Positions 55,556-64,000 of a stretch of DNA of 64,000 nt are shown piece by piece; within the stretch, counting starts at the first letter, position 1; each line of letters begins with the position of its first letter. The stretch is from the NCBI RefSeq assembly GCF_003855495.1, contig NZ_CP034086.1, positions 3,137,501 through 3,201,500 on the forward strand, read 5' to 3'. The notes below the pieces were generated by a model, which did not search any database, was not told the DNA's origin, and saw only the letters and a program-made list of their open reading frames with translations. The stretch comes from Methylocystis rosea. Its GTDB lineage: Bacteria; Pseudomonadota; Alphaproteobacteria; Rhizobiales; Beijerinckiaceae. The translations under genes and the position numbers were made by a program.

Positions 55556-56686
55556 ATGGGGCGTGCGGCTCAGGCATCGGTAGAAATCAAAGGAGCGCCG
55601 CAGCCGATCGACGCTGCGGCCCTCATCGACGCCGATCGCCGGCGCGGACGCGGCGCCTTGTCGAAGCGCAGCGGCCGGTTCGAAAAGGAGACCCGCGAGG
55701 AGGCCGACGACGGCTGGGGATCGCTGGAGAGCTTGCCGGCGCTCAAGACCAATTTCCACGTCGAGAAGCCGCGCACGATCATCACCAGGAATGATTCGCC
55801 GGATATTTCCTTCGATCGCTCAATCAATCCCTATCGCGGCTGCGAGCATGGCTGCGTCTATTGCTTCGCGCGGCCGACGCACGCCTATATGGGCTTTTCG
55901 CCGGGCCTCGACTTCGAGACCGAGATCTTCGTCAAGGAAGGCGCGGCGCAGCTTCTCGAACGCGAATTATCGGCGCCGCGCTACGTCCCCAAGACGATCG
56001 CCATCGGCACCAACACCGATCCCTATCAGCCCGCCGAGAAGAGCCATCGAATCATGCGTTCGATCCTCGAAGTGCTGGCGCGCGCCAATCATCCGGTCGG
56101 CATCGTGACGAAGTCCGCGCTCGTCCTGCGCGACCTCGATCTGCTCGCGCCAATGGCGGCGAAGGGCCTCGCGAAGGTCGCGATCTCGGTGACGACGCTC
56201 GACCGCAAGTTGGCGCGGCTGATGGAGCCGCGCGCCGCGACGCCCGAGTTGCGGCTTGATGCGCTGGAGAAGCTCAGCGCCGCCGGCGTGCCGACGGCGG
56301 TGATGACGGCGCCGATCATTCCCGCCATCAATGACGACGAAATCGAGCGGATCTTGGCGCGGGCGCACGCCGCCGGCGCTCGCGAGGCTGGCTATGTGAT
56401 GCTGCGCCTGCCGCTCGAATTGCGCGATCTCTTCACCGAATGGCTGGCGACGCATTTTCCTGAAAGGGCCCGCCGAGCCCTCGCGCTCGTGCGCTCGACG
56501 CGAGACGGCAAGCTTTACGATCCGTCCTTCGGGACCCGCATGAAAGGCGAGGGGCCCTACGCCTGGATGATCGGCCGGCGTTTTGAGCTCGCGGCCGCCC
56601 GGCTCGGTTTTGCGCAGAAAACAAGAATGCGAACGGATCTGTTCGAGCCGCCCCGACGCGCGCCGCAGCAGCTCAACCTCTTCTGA
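55556..56686 (+). CDS. PA0069-type radical SAM protein
   Basis: 376 residues. The iron-sulfur motif CxxxCxxC lies at C96, C100 and C103 (GCEHGCVYCFARPTHAYMG). The domain continues with IAIGTNTDPYQPAEKS and VAISVTTLDRKLARLMEPRAA, features of the SplB/PA0069 branch of radical SAM enzymes. The C-terminus (about 300-376) has FGTRMKGEGPYAWMIGRRFELA. Members are related to spore photoproduct lyase, but the substrate is unknown. The next gene, rnhB, follows with a 188-base gap. Confidence 0.9.
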   Translation: MGRAAQASVEIKGAPQPIDAAALIDADRRRGRGALSKRSGRFEKETREEADDGWGSLESLPALKTNFHVEKPRTIITRNDSPDISFDRSINPYRGCEHGCVYCFARPTHAYMGFSPGLDFETEIFVKEGAAQLLERELSAPRYVPKTIAIGTNTDPYQPAEKSHRIMRSILEVLARANHPVGIVTKSALVLRDLDLLAPMAAKGLAKVAISVTTLDRKLARLMEPRAATPELRLDALEKLSAAGVPTAVMTAPIIPAINDDEIERILARAHAAGAREAGYVMLRLPLELRDLFTEWLATHFPERARRALALVRSTRDGKLYDPSFGTRMKGEGPYAWMIGRRFELAAARLGFAQKTRMRTDLFEPPRRAPQQLNLF

Positions 56687-56874
56687 GCCCACTCTTAGGC
56701 TGGTCTCCGGCGAGCTTATCGCGCTCGCGCGGGCCGAGAATTCTTTGGACGCCGCCGCAAACGCCGTCTTTCCGGTTGCCAGCCGCCCGCCCTCCGCGCT
56801 TTATTCGCTGCGCGGTCCTGCACTGACGCCACTGTCGCGCAGAACCCTAGCGATTCGCCCCGGGGGGAGCGTTG

Positions 56875-57486
56875 GTGACGGCCAAGGGGCCCCATTTTCG
56901 ACTGGAAGCCCAGCTGCGCCGGAAAGGCGTCTGGCCGATCGCCGGCGTCGACGAGGTCGGACGGGGGCCGCTCGCGGGTCCGGTGGCGGCGGCGGCGGTG
57001 ATTCTCGATCCCGAACGACGGCCGCGGGGCCTCGATGATTCGAAGGCGCTGAACCAGGCGCAGCGCGAAGAAGCGTTTGAGCGCATCATGGCGAGCGCGC
57101 TCGCGGTGAGCGTCGCCTTCGTCGCCCCCGCCGAGATCGACCGCATCAATATCCGCCAGGCGACGCTCGCGGCGATGGCGCGGGCCGTCGCCGGCCTTTC
57201 TCATACGCCGGCCTATCTTCTCATCGACGGCAACGACCGGCCGCCGGTCAACTGCCCCTGCCAGCTGATCATCAAGGGCGACGCGACGGCGCTCAGCATC
57301 GCCGCCGCCTCGATCGTCGCCAAGGTCGCGCGCGACGCCATGATGCGCCGCCTCGCCGTCCACTATCCGCACTATGGTTTTGAGACCAATGTCGGCTACG
57401 CCGTGCAGCGTCACCTCGATGCGCTGGCGCTGCACGGCGCGAGCCCGGCGCACCGCGTCAGCTTCGCGCCCGTCCGCGAGGCGTGA
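56875..57486 (+). CDS. rnhB: Ribonuclease HII
   Basis: 203 residues from GTG 56875, which follows a GGGGGAG site; a TTG one codon earlier is an alternative. The [14 protein letters not shown] motif holds the first catalytic Asp-Glu pair (near residue 23). DDSKAL, the [12 protein letters not shown] motif and [13 protein letters not shown] complete the family pattern. It cuts RNA of RNA-DNA hybrids and removes misincorporated ribonucleotides. In alphaproteobacteria rnhB commonly precedes the ccrM gene, as here. Confidence 0.96.
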   Translation: MTAKGPHFRLEAQLRRKGVWPIAGVDEVGRGPLAGPVAAAAVILDPERRPRGLDDSKALNQAQREEAFERIMASALAVSVAFVAPAEIDRINIRQATLAAMARAVAGLSHTPAYLLIDGNDRPPVNCPCQLIIKGDATALSIAAASIVAKVARDAMMRRLAVHYPHYGFETNVGYAVQRHLDALALHGASPAHRVSFAPVREA

Positions 57487-57568
57487 GGCCTCGTCAACTA
57501 TTCGCTAACCTTTTTACTTCTTTAAGACTTCCGTTCGAAAAAGAGACGTCTGCATTTTGCCAATCTAA

Positions 57569-58804
<1,236 letters not shown>

Positions 58805-58866
58805 CCTGCTCTCTTCCATGAGGAAGGGTAGAGCGCCTCAAACTATTTCGGTCTGAACCTTCTCAC

Positions 58867-58968
58867 GTCATTCCCGACGCGCGAAGCGCGATCGGGAATC
58901 CAGAGCAGACCAGCATTCTTGTATCGGCTCTGGATTCCCGATCAGGCCTTCGGCCTGTCGGGAATGAC
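58867..58968. repeat. Long inverted repeat between ccrM and uppP
   Basis: Left arm 58867-58906 and right arm 58927-58968 share GTCATTCCCGAC and ATCGGGAATCCAGAG in inverse orientation. Inside each arm is a different small palindrome (GCGCGAAGCGCG left, CAGGCCTTCGGCCTG right). It may also terminate the two convergent genes. Confidence 0.85.
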
Positions 58969-58997
58969 ACCCAGCGCAGGGGTCGACGGAATTCGTA

Positions 58998-59870
58998 TCA
59001 GACCAAAAAGCCTGCGTAGAAGCCGACGAGCAGCACGATTCCGATGAAGGCGCGGTAGAAGACGAAGGGCCAGGCGGAGAAGCGCTCGAGAATTCGCAAC
59101 AAGCCCCAGATCGCGACAAAGGCGGAGATCGACGCGACGAAAAGCCCGAGCGTCAGCACCGCCCAGCCGTGGAAATCGAGCTGCGCCTTATGCAGCTCCC
59201 ACAGCTCCTTCAGTCCCGCGAGGGCGATCGCCGGCAGGCCAAGCAGGAAGGAAAAGCGCGCCGCTTCCTCCCGCTTCAAATCGAGAAACAGCGCCGCCGT
59301 CAGAGTCGAGCCCGAGCGCGAGACGCCCGGAATGAGCGCGCCGACCTGCGCGAAGCCGACGATCATCGCGTCCTTCAGGCTGACATGTTCGAGCGTGCGC
59401 TTGTGATTGCAATAGAGTTCGGCGATGGCGAGCAGCGCCGCCATGACGATGCAGGAAATCCCGATCACCGGCAGCGTGCGTAGCGGCGAGCCGCAGGTGT
59501 TGAGCGTATGCGACAGCGCGAGGCCGGCGATGCCGATCGGGACGGTCGCGAGCGCGATCCAGACCACGAAACGAAAGGTCCAGTCGTTGAAGTCGCGCCG
59601 CACCAGCGCCCGCACGGATCCCTCGGCAAGCGCGCGAATGTCGCTCCAGAAATAGCTGACGACGGCGGCGAGCGCCGCGAGCTGCATCGCCGCGGAGAAG
59701 GCGGAGCCGGGGTCCTTCCAGCCGAGCAGCGCCGGCACGATGCGCATATGCGCGGTGGAGGAGATCGGCAGAAGCTCGGTGATGCCCTGCACCACGCCAA
59801 GAACGGCGACTTTCCAATAGCCGAGATCGACAAAACCGGTGTCGAGCCCATTCGTGCAAGCGGTCGCCAT
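58998..59870 (-). CDS. uppP: Undecaprenyl-diphosphate phosphatase
   Basis: 290 residues with about eight hydrophobic helices. The catalytic motifs QGITELLPISSTAH (near residue 30) and PGVSRSGST (near residue 185) are both complete. The enzyme recycles the lipid carrier for peptidoglycan synthesis and gives low bacitracin resistance. Start at ATG 59870. It converges with ccrM across the repeat at 58867-58968. Confidence 0.96.
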   Translation of the reverse strand: MATACTNGLDTGFVDLGYWKVAVLGVVQGITELLPISSTAHMRIVPALLGWKDPGSAFSAAMQLAALAAVVSYFWSDIRALAEGSVRALVRRDFNDWTFRFVVWIALATVPIGIAGLALSHTLNTCGSPLRTLPVIGISCIVMAALLAIAELYCNHKRTLEHVSLKDAMIVGFAQVGALIPGVSRSGSTLTAALFLDLKREEAARFSFLLGLPAIALAGLKELWELHKAQLDFHGWAVLTLGLFVASISAFVAIWGLLRILERFSAWPFVFYRAFIGIVLLVGFYAGFLV

Positions 59871-60002
59871 AGAGGCCCTCGTCTCGTTTGTCGGCCCCGC
59901 GACGAATCACGAAGGCGTCAAGCGACTCCGACTTCTGGCAAACAAGCCGGCCCCGATCAAGGCGAGGCGCAGGCAATCGCGCGACGCCTGTGCGTTTGCG
60001 CG

Positions 60003-60128
60003 TCCCTCCCCTTTACGGGGAGGGTGGCCCCGCGAAGCGGGGGCGGGTGGGGTCACATCCACTCGATCTGGGACGCCAAGCGCCCACCCGGCGGGCTGCG
60101 CCCGCCGACCTCCCCGCAAGGGGGAGGC
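60003..60128. repeat. REP-like mosaic palindrome upstream of uppP
   Basis: CCTCCCCTTTACGGGGAGG, GCCCCGCGAAGCGGGGGC, GGCGGGCTGCGCCCGCC and CTCCCCGCAAGGGGGAG occur in series. The order resembles the element at 20757-20873 read in reverse, indicating a dispersed family. Confidence 0.78.
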
Positions 60129-60149
60129 ATTTCACGCACCTACACAAGA

Positions 60150-61874
60150 TCAGTGAAACAGCGCGGCGGTCTTGAGGAGCGTCGACCAGACGCCCCAGGC
60201 GAGGGGGACGCCAACGGCGGCCCAGGCGAAGACCAGCAGCAGCGATCCGCCCTTTGAGCCGGGTGGCGCGCGCCTGGCGCCAGGCGGAATGGCGTCAGTC
60301 GTCGGGACGGGGTCCAACCCTTCTTCGACGAAATCCTCGAAATCGGCGTGGGTCTCGTCCTCTTCCTTGAGGACTTCAGCGACCGTGACGTGCTTTTGCG
60401 CCGCGACCTCTTCGTCGCTCATGTAATATTTCTCGGCGCAGGGCCGCACGAGCAGATTGCAGACGAGACCGCAGAGCAGCAGGCCTGCGAGCACATACAT
60501 CGTCTGATTATAGGCGGCCTCGCGCGGCGCGCCGACGCTCAGCTGATATTCGCGAATGTAATTGACAAGCACGGGTCCGAGCACGCCCGCCGTCGACCAG
60601 GCGGTCAGAAGCCGGCCGTGGATGGCGCCGACATGATGCGTGCCGAAAATGTCGGCGAGATAAGCGGGGATCGTCGAAAAGCCGCCGCCATACATGGTGA
60701 TGATGACCGCAAAGAGCAGGACGAAGACGCCCACCATGCCGCCCTTCGCCGCGAAGGGTTCGGCCGAATACAGCGCGATGCCGACGACAAAAAAAATCGC
60801 GTAAGTGAGCTTGCGGCCAAACTTATCGGAGGCCGAGGCCCAGCCGATGCGCCCGCCGATGTTGCACAGGCTCAAGAGGCCGGTGAAGCCTGCCGCGATC
60901 GCCGCGATCTGCTTTTTCTGATCGGGGGCGAGCAGGTCAAAACCGATGTCCAGGCCGATCAGTCTGCCGCCGAAGACTTCCTGCAGCATTGGCGAGGCCA
61001 TGCCCAGAACGCCGATGCCGGCGGAGACGTTGAGACAGAGCACGGCCCAGAGCAGCCAGAATTGCGGCGTCTTCCATGCGACGTCGAGATGCACATGACG
61101 GTGCGTCACCATGGCGTTCTTGGCCGCCGTGGGCGGCGTGAATCCTTCCGGCGCCCAACCTTCGGGCGGCACCCGATAGCTGAGCGCGCCGGCGACCATG
61201 AAGGCGAAATAAATCGCCGCGAGCGTGACGAAGGTCTGCCAGACGCCCGGCGAAGCCGGCGTCGCATAGAAGCCCATCAGCCGGTCGGCGAGCGGCGCGC
61301 CGATCATCGCGCCGCCGCCAAACCCCATGATCGCGAGACCGGTGGCCAGGCCGCGCCGGTCGGGAAACCATTTGATGAGCGTCGAGACGGGCGAGATGTA
61401 TCCAAGCCCGAGACCAATGCCGCCGATCACGCCGGAGCCGATCCACAGCATCCAGATCTGATGGAGATAGACCCCGAGCGCCGAGATCAGCAGGCCTCCG
61501 CACCAGCAGCAGGCTGCCGCGAGTCCGGCCTTGCGAGGTCCGGCCGACTCCAGCCAATGGCCGAAGACCGCCGCCGAGGAGCCCAGAAACACGAAGAACA
61601 GCGTGAACGTCCACCCGAGCCAGCTGATCTTCCAGTCGCAATCGGTGGCGATAAGCGTCGCGAAAAGACCGAGCGTTTCTGCGCATTCCTTCGGCTGCGC
61701 GCCGCCAATGATCCGCGACAGCGGCAGCCAGAAGACCGAAAAGCCATAGGCCATGCCGATGCACAGATGAATGGCGAGCGCCGCCGGCGGCACGAGCCAG
61801 CGATTGAATGTCGGCGCGGCGACAGTTCGCTCCCGGCTGAAAAAATCGGTTCGGGCGATGGCGTCGGCAGACAT
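60150..61874 (-). CDS. OFA-family major facilitator transporter
   Basis: 574 residues, longer than most MFS proteins. Twelve hydrophobic segments are visible, starting FNRWLVPPAALAIHLCIGMAYGFSVFWLPL. GIGLGLGYISPVSTLIKWFPDRRGLATGLAIMGFGGGA is the classic OFA (oxalate/formate antiporter) motif. An acidic cytoplasmic loop (about 480-545) precedes a last hydrophobic segment. The family carries small carboxylates; oxalate, formate or another C1/C2 acid would fit the physiology, but the substrate cannot be stated. Confidence 0.9.
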   Translation of the reverse strand: MSADAIARTDFFSRERTVAAPTFNRWLVPPAALAIHLCIGMAYGFSVFWLPLSRIIGGAQPKECAETLGLFATLIATDCDWKISWLGWTFTLFFVFLGSSAAVFGHWLESAGPRKAGLAAACCWCGGLLISALGVYLHQIWMLWIGSGVIGGIGLGLGYISPVSTLIKWFPDRRGLATGLAIMGFGGGAMIGAPLADRLMGFYATPASPGVWQTFVTLAAIYFAFMVAGALSYRVPPEGWAPEGFTPPTAAKNAMVTHRHVHLDVAWKTPQFWLLWAVLCLNVSAGIGVLGMASPMLQEVFGGRLIGLDIGFDLLAPDQKKQIAAIAAGFTGLLSLCNIGGRIGWASASDKFGRKLTYAIFFVVGIALYSAEPFAAKGGMVGVFVLLFAVIITMYGGGFSTIPAYLADIFGTHHVGAIHGRLLTAWSTAGVLGPVLVNYIREYQLSVGAPREAAYNQTMYVLAGLLLCGLVCNLLVRPCAEKYYMSDEEVAAQKHVTVAEVLKEEDETHADFEDFVEEGLDPVPTTDAIPPGARRAPPGSKGGSLLLVFAWAAVGVPLAWGVWSTLLKTAALFH

Positions 61875-62093
61875 TAAACTTCCGGGCTGGTTTTTGTAGG
61901 TCGGTTATTGCGCATGCGCGGCGCGCGGCACAAGCGCGGATTCTCACGGCCTATGCCGCAATGTCTTCGACCTGTCGCGCGACTCCCGTGGGCGGCATCG
62001 CGCTCACCCTGCTGTCCAATAATGTTCAGCACGCCAATTGAATAATCCTTCCACAGATGACAATAGCATCGCGCTGAGCTGGGGAGAGATACT

Positions 62094-62546
62094 ATGAAAA
62101 TTAGATTGCTTCTTATCGTGGGCGCCGCTTTGGGATTTGCCGCGCCGGCGATGAGTAGCGCAATGGCGGCCGCTGCTGGAGCGATCTTGGTCTTTGGGAA
62201 GAGCGGCGGCGCCTCCCGTCTCGCCGATATCTCAAGTGATGCGGCTGAGGTCGTCAAAGTGCGTGGGGTTTCAGGCAGCGACAGAGCTAGTCTTATAAGC
62301 GGCGGTATGAAGACTTGCGTCCCCGCAGCGAGCAAACAGCTTGAGGGCAATGAAGAAGCCCTGAAAAAGGCCGGCGTTTCGGCAGAAACGATTCGCATGT
62401 ATTGCGAATGCGCGTTGAACTATGCAGCCGACAACATAGAACCTTCTGATGCGATCAATATCTTGAAGGGGGACTCGCCGTCGCTTTTCTTGGAGAAGGT
62501 GAAAACCGGCGCTTCGGAGTGCGCGAAGTCAATTTTTAAGAAGTGA
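62094..62546 (+). CDS. Secreted protein of unknown function
   Basis: 150 residues from ATG 62094 with a GGGGAGAG site. A signal peptide (MKIRLLLIVGAALGFAAPAMSSAMA) precedes a helical mature part. Three or four cysteines (GGMKTCVPAASK, RMYCECALNY, GASECAKSIF) suggest disulfides. The composition is less GC-rich than that of neighbours. No domain is recognised. Confidence 0.72.
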   Translation: MKIRLLLIVGAALGFAAPAMSSAMAAAAGAILVFGKSGGASRLADISSDAAEVVKVRGVSGSDRASLISGGMKTCVPAASKQLEGNEEALKKAGVSAETIRMYCECALNYAADNIEPSDAINILKGDSPSLFLEKVKTGASECAKSIFKK

Positions 62547-62766
62547 GCCGGCGAGTCTTCGCGGAAGGAGGGTCAATCGCGGCTAAACCAAAACCCTTTG
62601 TCATAATATTTCGCTCGTACATCGAGACAGGGCATCGGTTCTATGACAACCAGCTAATTCAATAATTTTCGACGCAACACTCCTGCTCCATTTGAGGACG
62701 CCTGTTTCGGTGCATTCTTAAGCGCCCGGCACAATTCCACTGCTGGTGCTAAATCGCCACGACCGA

Positions 62767-63135
62767 TCAGTGAAAGTAGAAATCCTGCGCCAGATACAGT
62801 TCCCGACCATTCGGGGGACGCGGTGGACGAATGCTCGCGAACAGACGGCGTAGAATTTCAGCGTGGACCTCCGTACCGCCCGTAATTCGAACTATCCTCA
62901 TACGCCCGCTTGGCGCGATCTTGAACGCTACGCCAACACGCGCTTCCCCCGGGGATTGAGACTGTGGCAGGCGTCGCCGCAGCTCCAGCGCCAGCCAATT
63001 GTAAAATCCACGCATTGCGCCGAGGTCAGCATTCATCGAAGCCTCCGGCGTGGGCGCAAGATATTGCGCATGCGCGAACGGCGAAACGAACAACGCAACT
63101 AAAACGACCGTGAGGGGAAATTTGTAGATCAGCAC
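62767..63135 (-). CDS. TonB C-terminal-like secreted protein
   Basis: 122 residues from GTG 63135. A signal peptide (MLIYKFPLTVVLVALFVSPFAHA) is followed by FYNWLALELRRRLPQSQSPGEARVGVAFKIAPSGRMRIVRITGGTEVHAE in outline: the pattern of TonB C-terminal domains (basic R-R-L-P, then beta strands). There is no transmembrane anchor or Pro-rich spacer, so it cannot act as a conventional TonB energiser. It starts three bases after the ecm-like stop on the same strand, so translation may be coupled. Confidence 0.7.
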   Translation of the reverse strand: MLIYKFPLTVVLVALFVSPFAHAQYLAPTPEASMNADLGAMRGFYNWLALELRRRLPQSQSPGEARVGVAFKIAPSGRMRIVRITGGTEVHAEILRRLFASIRPPRPPNGRELYLAQDFYFH

Positions 63136-63138
63136 CTT

Positions 63139-64000
63139 CTAAACGGCCGCCTTCTCGATGATGTGGGCGAGGTCGGTCATGATGGCGTTGAGGTCGTAGT
63201 TCTTCGGCGTATAGACCGCCGCCACGCCCGCTTCGCGCAAGAGCTTCTCATCGGCCGGGGGAATGATGCCGCCGACGACCAGCGGCGCGTCGACGCCTTC
63301 CTGCTTCATCAGCTTGATCACCTCATGGGCGAGCGTCACATGCGAGCCGGAGAGAATGGAGAGGCCGATGCAATGCGCGCCTTCCTTCTTCGCCGCCTCG
63401 ACAAGTTCAGCCGGCGTCGAGCGGATGCCGGCATAGATGACGTCGAAGCCGGCGTCGCGCGCGCGCACGGCGATCTGCTCGGCGCCGTTGGAATGGCCAT
63501 CGAGGCCCGGCTTGCCGACCAGGAATTTCGCCCGCTTGCCGAGCTTTTGCGAGACGCGTTCGACTTCGCCGCGCACCGCGTCGAGCGCGCCGCCGACCTG
63601 ACGGGCCGTCGAAGAGACGCCGGTCGGGGCGCGGTATTCCCCAAACACGCCGCGCAAAACATTGCCCCATTCGCCGGTGGTGACGCCCGCCTTCGCCGCG
63701 GCGATGGAAGGCTCGACCATGTTGCGGCCTTCCTTGGCGGCGCGCGCCAACTCTTCGATCGCGGCTTGGGCGGCCTTCTGGTCGCGGGCTTCGCGCCAGG
63801 CCTTCAGCCGCGAAATCTGTTCGGATTCGACATGTTCCGGAACGACCATGATCTGGTCGTCGCCCGAGGCGAGCGGCGACGGTTCGCCGCCGATGAATTT
63901 ATTGACGCCGACGACGATCTGCTCGCCGGCTTCGATCGACTCAAGACGCGCGGTGTTAGCTTCGACGAGCTTGCCCTTCATATAGCCGATCTCGACCGCC
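63139..64000 (-). CDS. Ethylmalonyl-CoA mutase-like protein, C-terminal part (5' truncated)
   Basis: About 287 codons are visible and the frame continues past the window edge, so only the C-terminal part is seen. The B12-binding domain (last about 130 residues) has the LDGHSNG cobalamin motif (DxHxxG), then CIGLSILSGSH and VVGGIIPPADEKLL. The upstream part is the end of the mutase TIM barrel (NKFIGGEPSPLASGDDQIM). Variation around LDGHSNGAEQIA resembles ethylmalonyl-CoA mutase (MeaA/Ecm) more than methylmalonyl-CoA mutase. It would serve glyoxylate regeneration in the ethylmalonyl-CoA pathway of serine-cycle methylotrophs. Confidence 0.85.
   Translation of the reverse strand, partial: AVEIGYMKGKLVEANTARLESIEAGEQIVVGVNKFIGGEPSPLASGDDQIMVVPEHVESEQISRLKAWREARDQKAAQAAIEELARAAKEGRNMVEPSIAAAKAGVTTGEWGNVLRGVFGEYRAPTGVSSTARQVGGALDAVRGEVERVSQKLGKRAKFLVGKPGLDGHSNGAEQIAVRARDAGFDVIYAGIRSTPAELVEAAKKEGAHCIGLSILSGSHVTLAHEVIKLMKQEGVDAPLVVGGIIPPADEKLLREAGVAAVYTPKNYDLNAIMTDLAHIIEKAAV

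Noticed and set aside
60348..61877. A 509-codon open frame on the plus strand
   Set aside because: It lies opposite the OFA transporter, whose membrane pattern is clear; the antisense translation is highly charged and without motifs.

Overview
The window is 64 kb of GC-rich DNA with short intergenic gaps and mostly housekeeping genes. Gene content points to an alphaproteobacterium of the Hyphomicrobiales (Rhizobiales), probably a serine-cycle methylotroph or methanotroph near Methylocystis/Methylosinus. Evidence: a CcrM-type adenine methyltransferase, DUF1150 and DUF2852 proteins, MinCDE, a separate dnaN, homospermidine synthase, a complete glycogen cluster, and at the right edge the B12-binding end of an ethylmalonyl-CoA mutase-like protein. 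The genus is an inference from gene content. No rRNA, tRNA, CRISPR, transposase or phage gene was found.

Layout. 0-7 kb: a YebC-family regulator, a TetR regulator, minC-minD-minE ending at a strong terminator, a DUF2852 membrane protein, a secreted SH3 protein, and an extensin-like lipoprotein. 7-10.9 kb: a small HicAB pair, small envelope proteins, Hsp20 behind a likely sigma-32 promoter, a CorC/HlyC-type membrane protein and DUF1150. 10.9-16.2 kb: sucD-odhA(sucA)-odhB(sucB) on the minus strand, without sucC beside it. 16.5-21.6 kb: the secE-nusG-rplK-rplA locus, interrupted on the opposite strand by a SEC-C/nuclease-like gene and bordered by an AT-richer lipoprotein gene. 21.8-30 kb: a DUF2235 hydrolase, cupredoxin-FTR1 iron uptake, a class A penicillin-binding protein and a TonB-dependent receptor. 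30-44.2 kb: dnaN, an OmpA-like membrane protein, then glgP-glgB-glgC-glgA and a GlgX-MalQ fusion, covering glycogen synthesis and breakdown in one cluster. 44.2-48.5 kb: an EnvC-like amidase activator, CtpA-type protease, and ccmC-ccmD-ccmG. 48.5-53.6 kb: a TauE/SafE exporter, and a TetR gene divergent from a three-domain MFS-acyltransferase-acyl-ligase gene, with two copies of the same palindrome between them. 53.9-64 kb: homospermidine synthase, a PA0069-type radical SAM protein, rnhB, ccrM, uppP, an OFA-family transporter, two small secreted proteins and the ecm-like gene, which runs off the window.

The least expected features are the GlgX-MalQ fusion; several kinds of palindromic intergenic repeat, three of them in successive glg junctions and one apparently supplying the glgX ribosome binding site; the unusual genes placed at the L11/L1 locus; and the paired TGAAC-N3-GTTCA operators. 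Start codons were chosen by reading ribosome binding sites and N-termini and can be wrong by a few codons. No homology search was run, so family names rest on recognised motifs and context.
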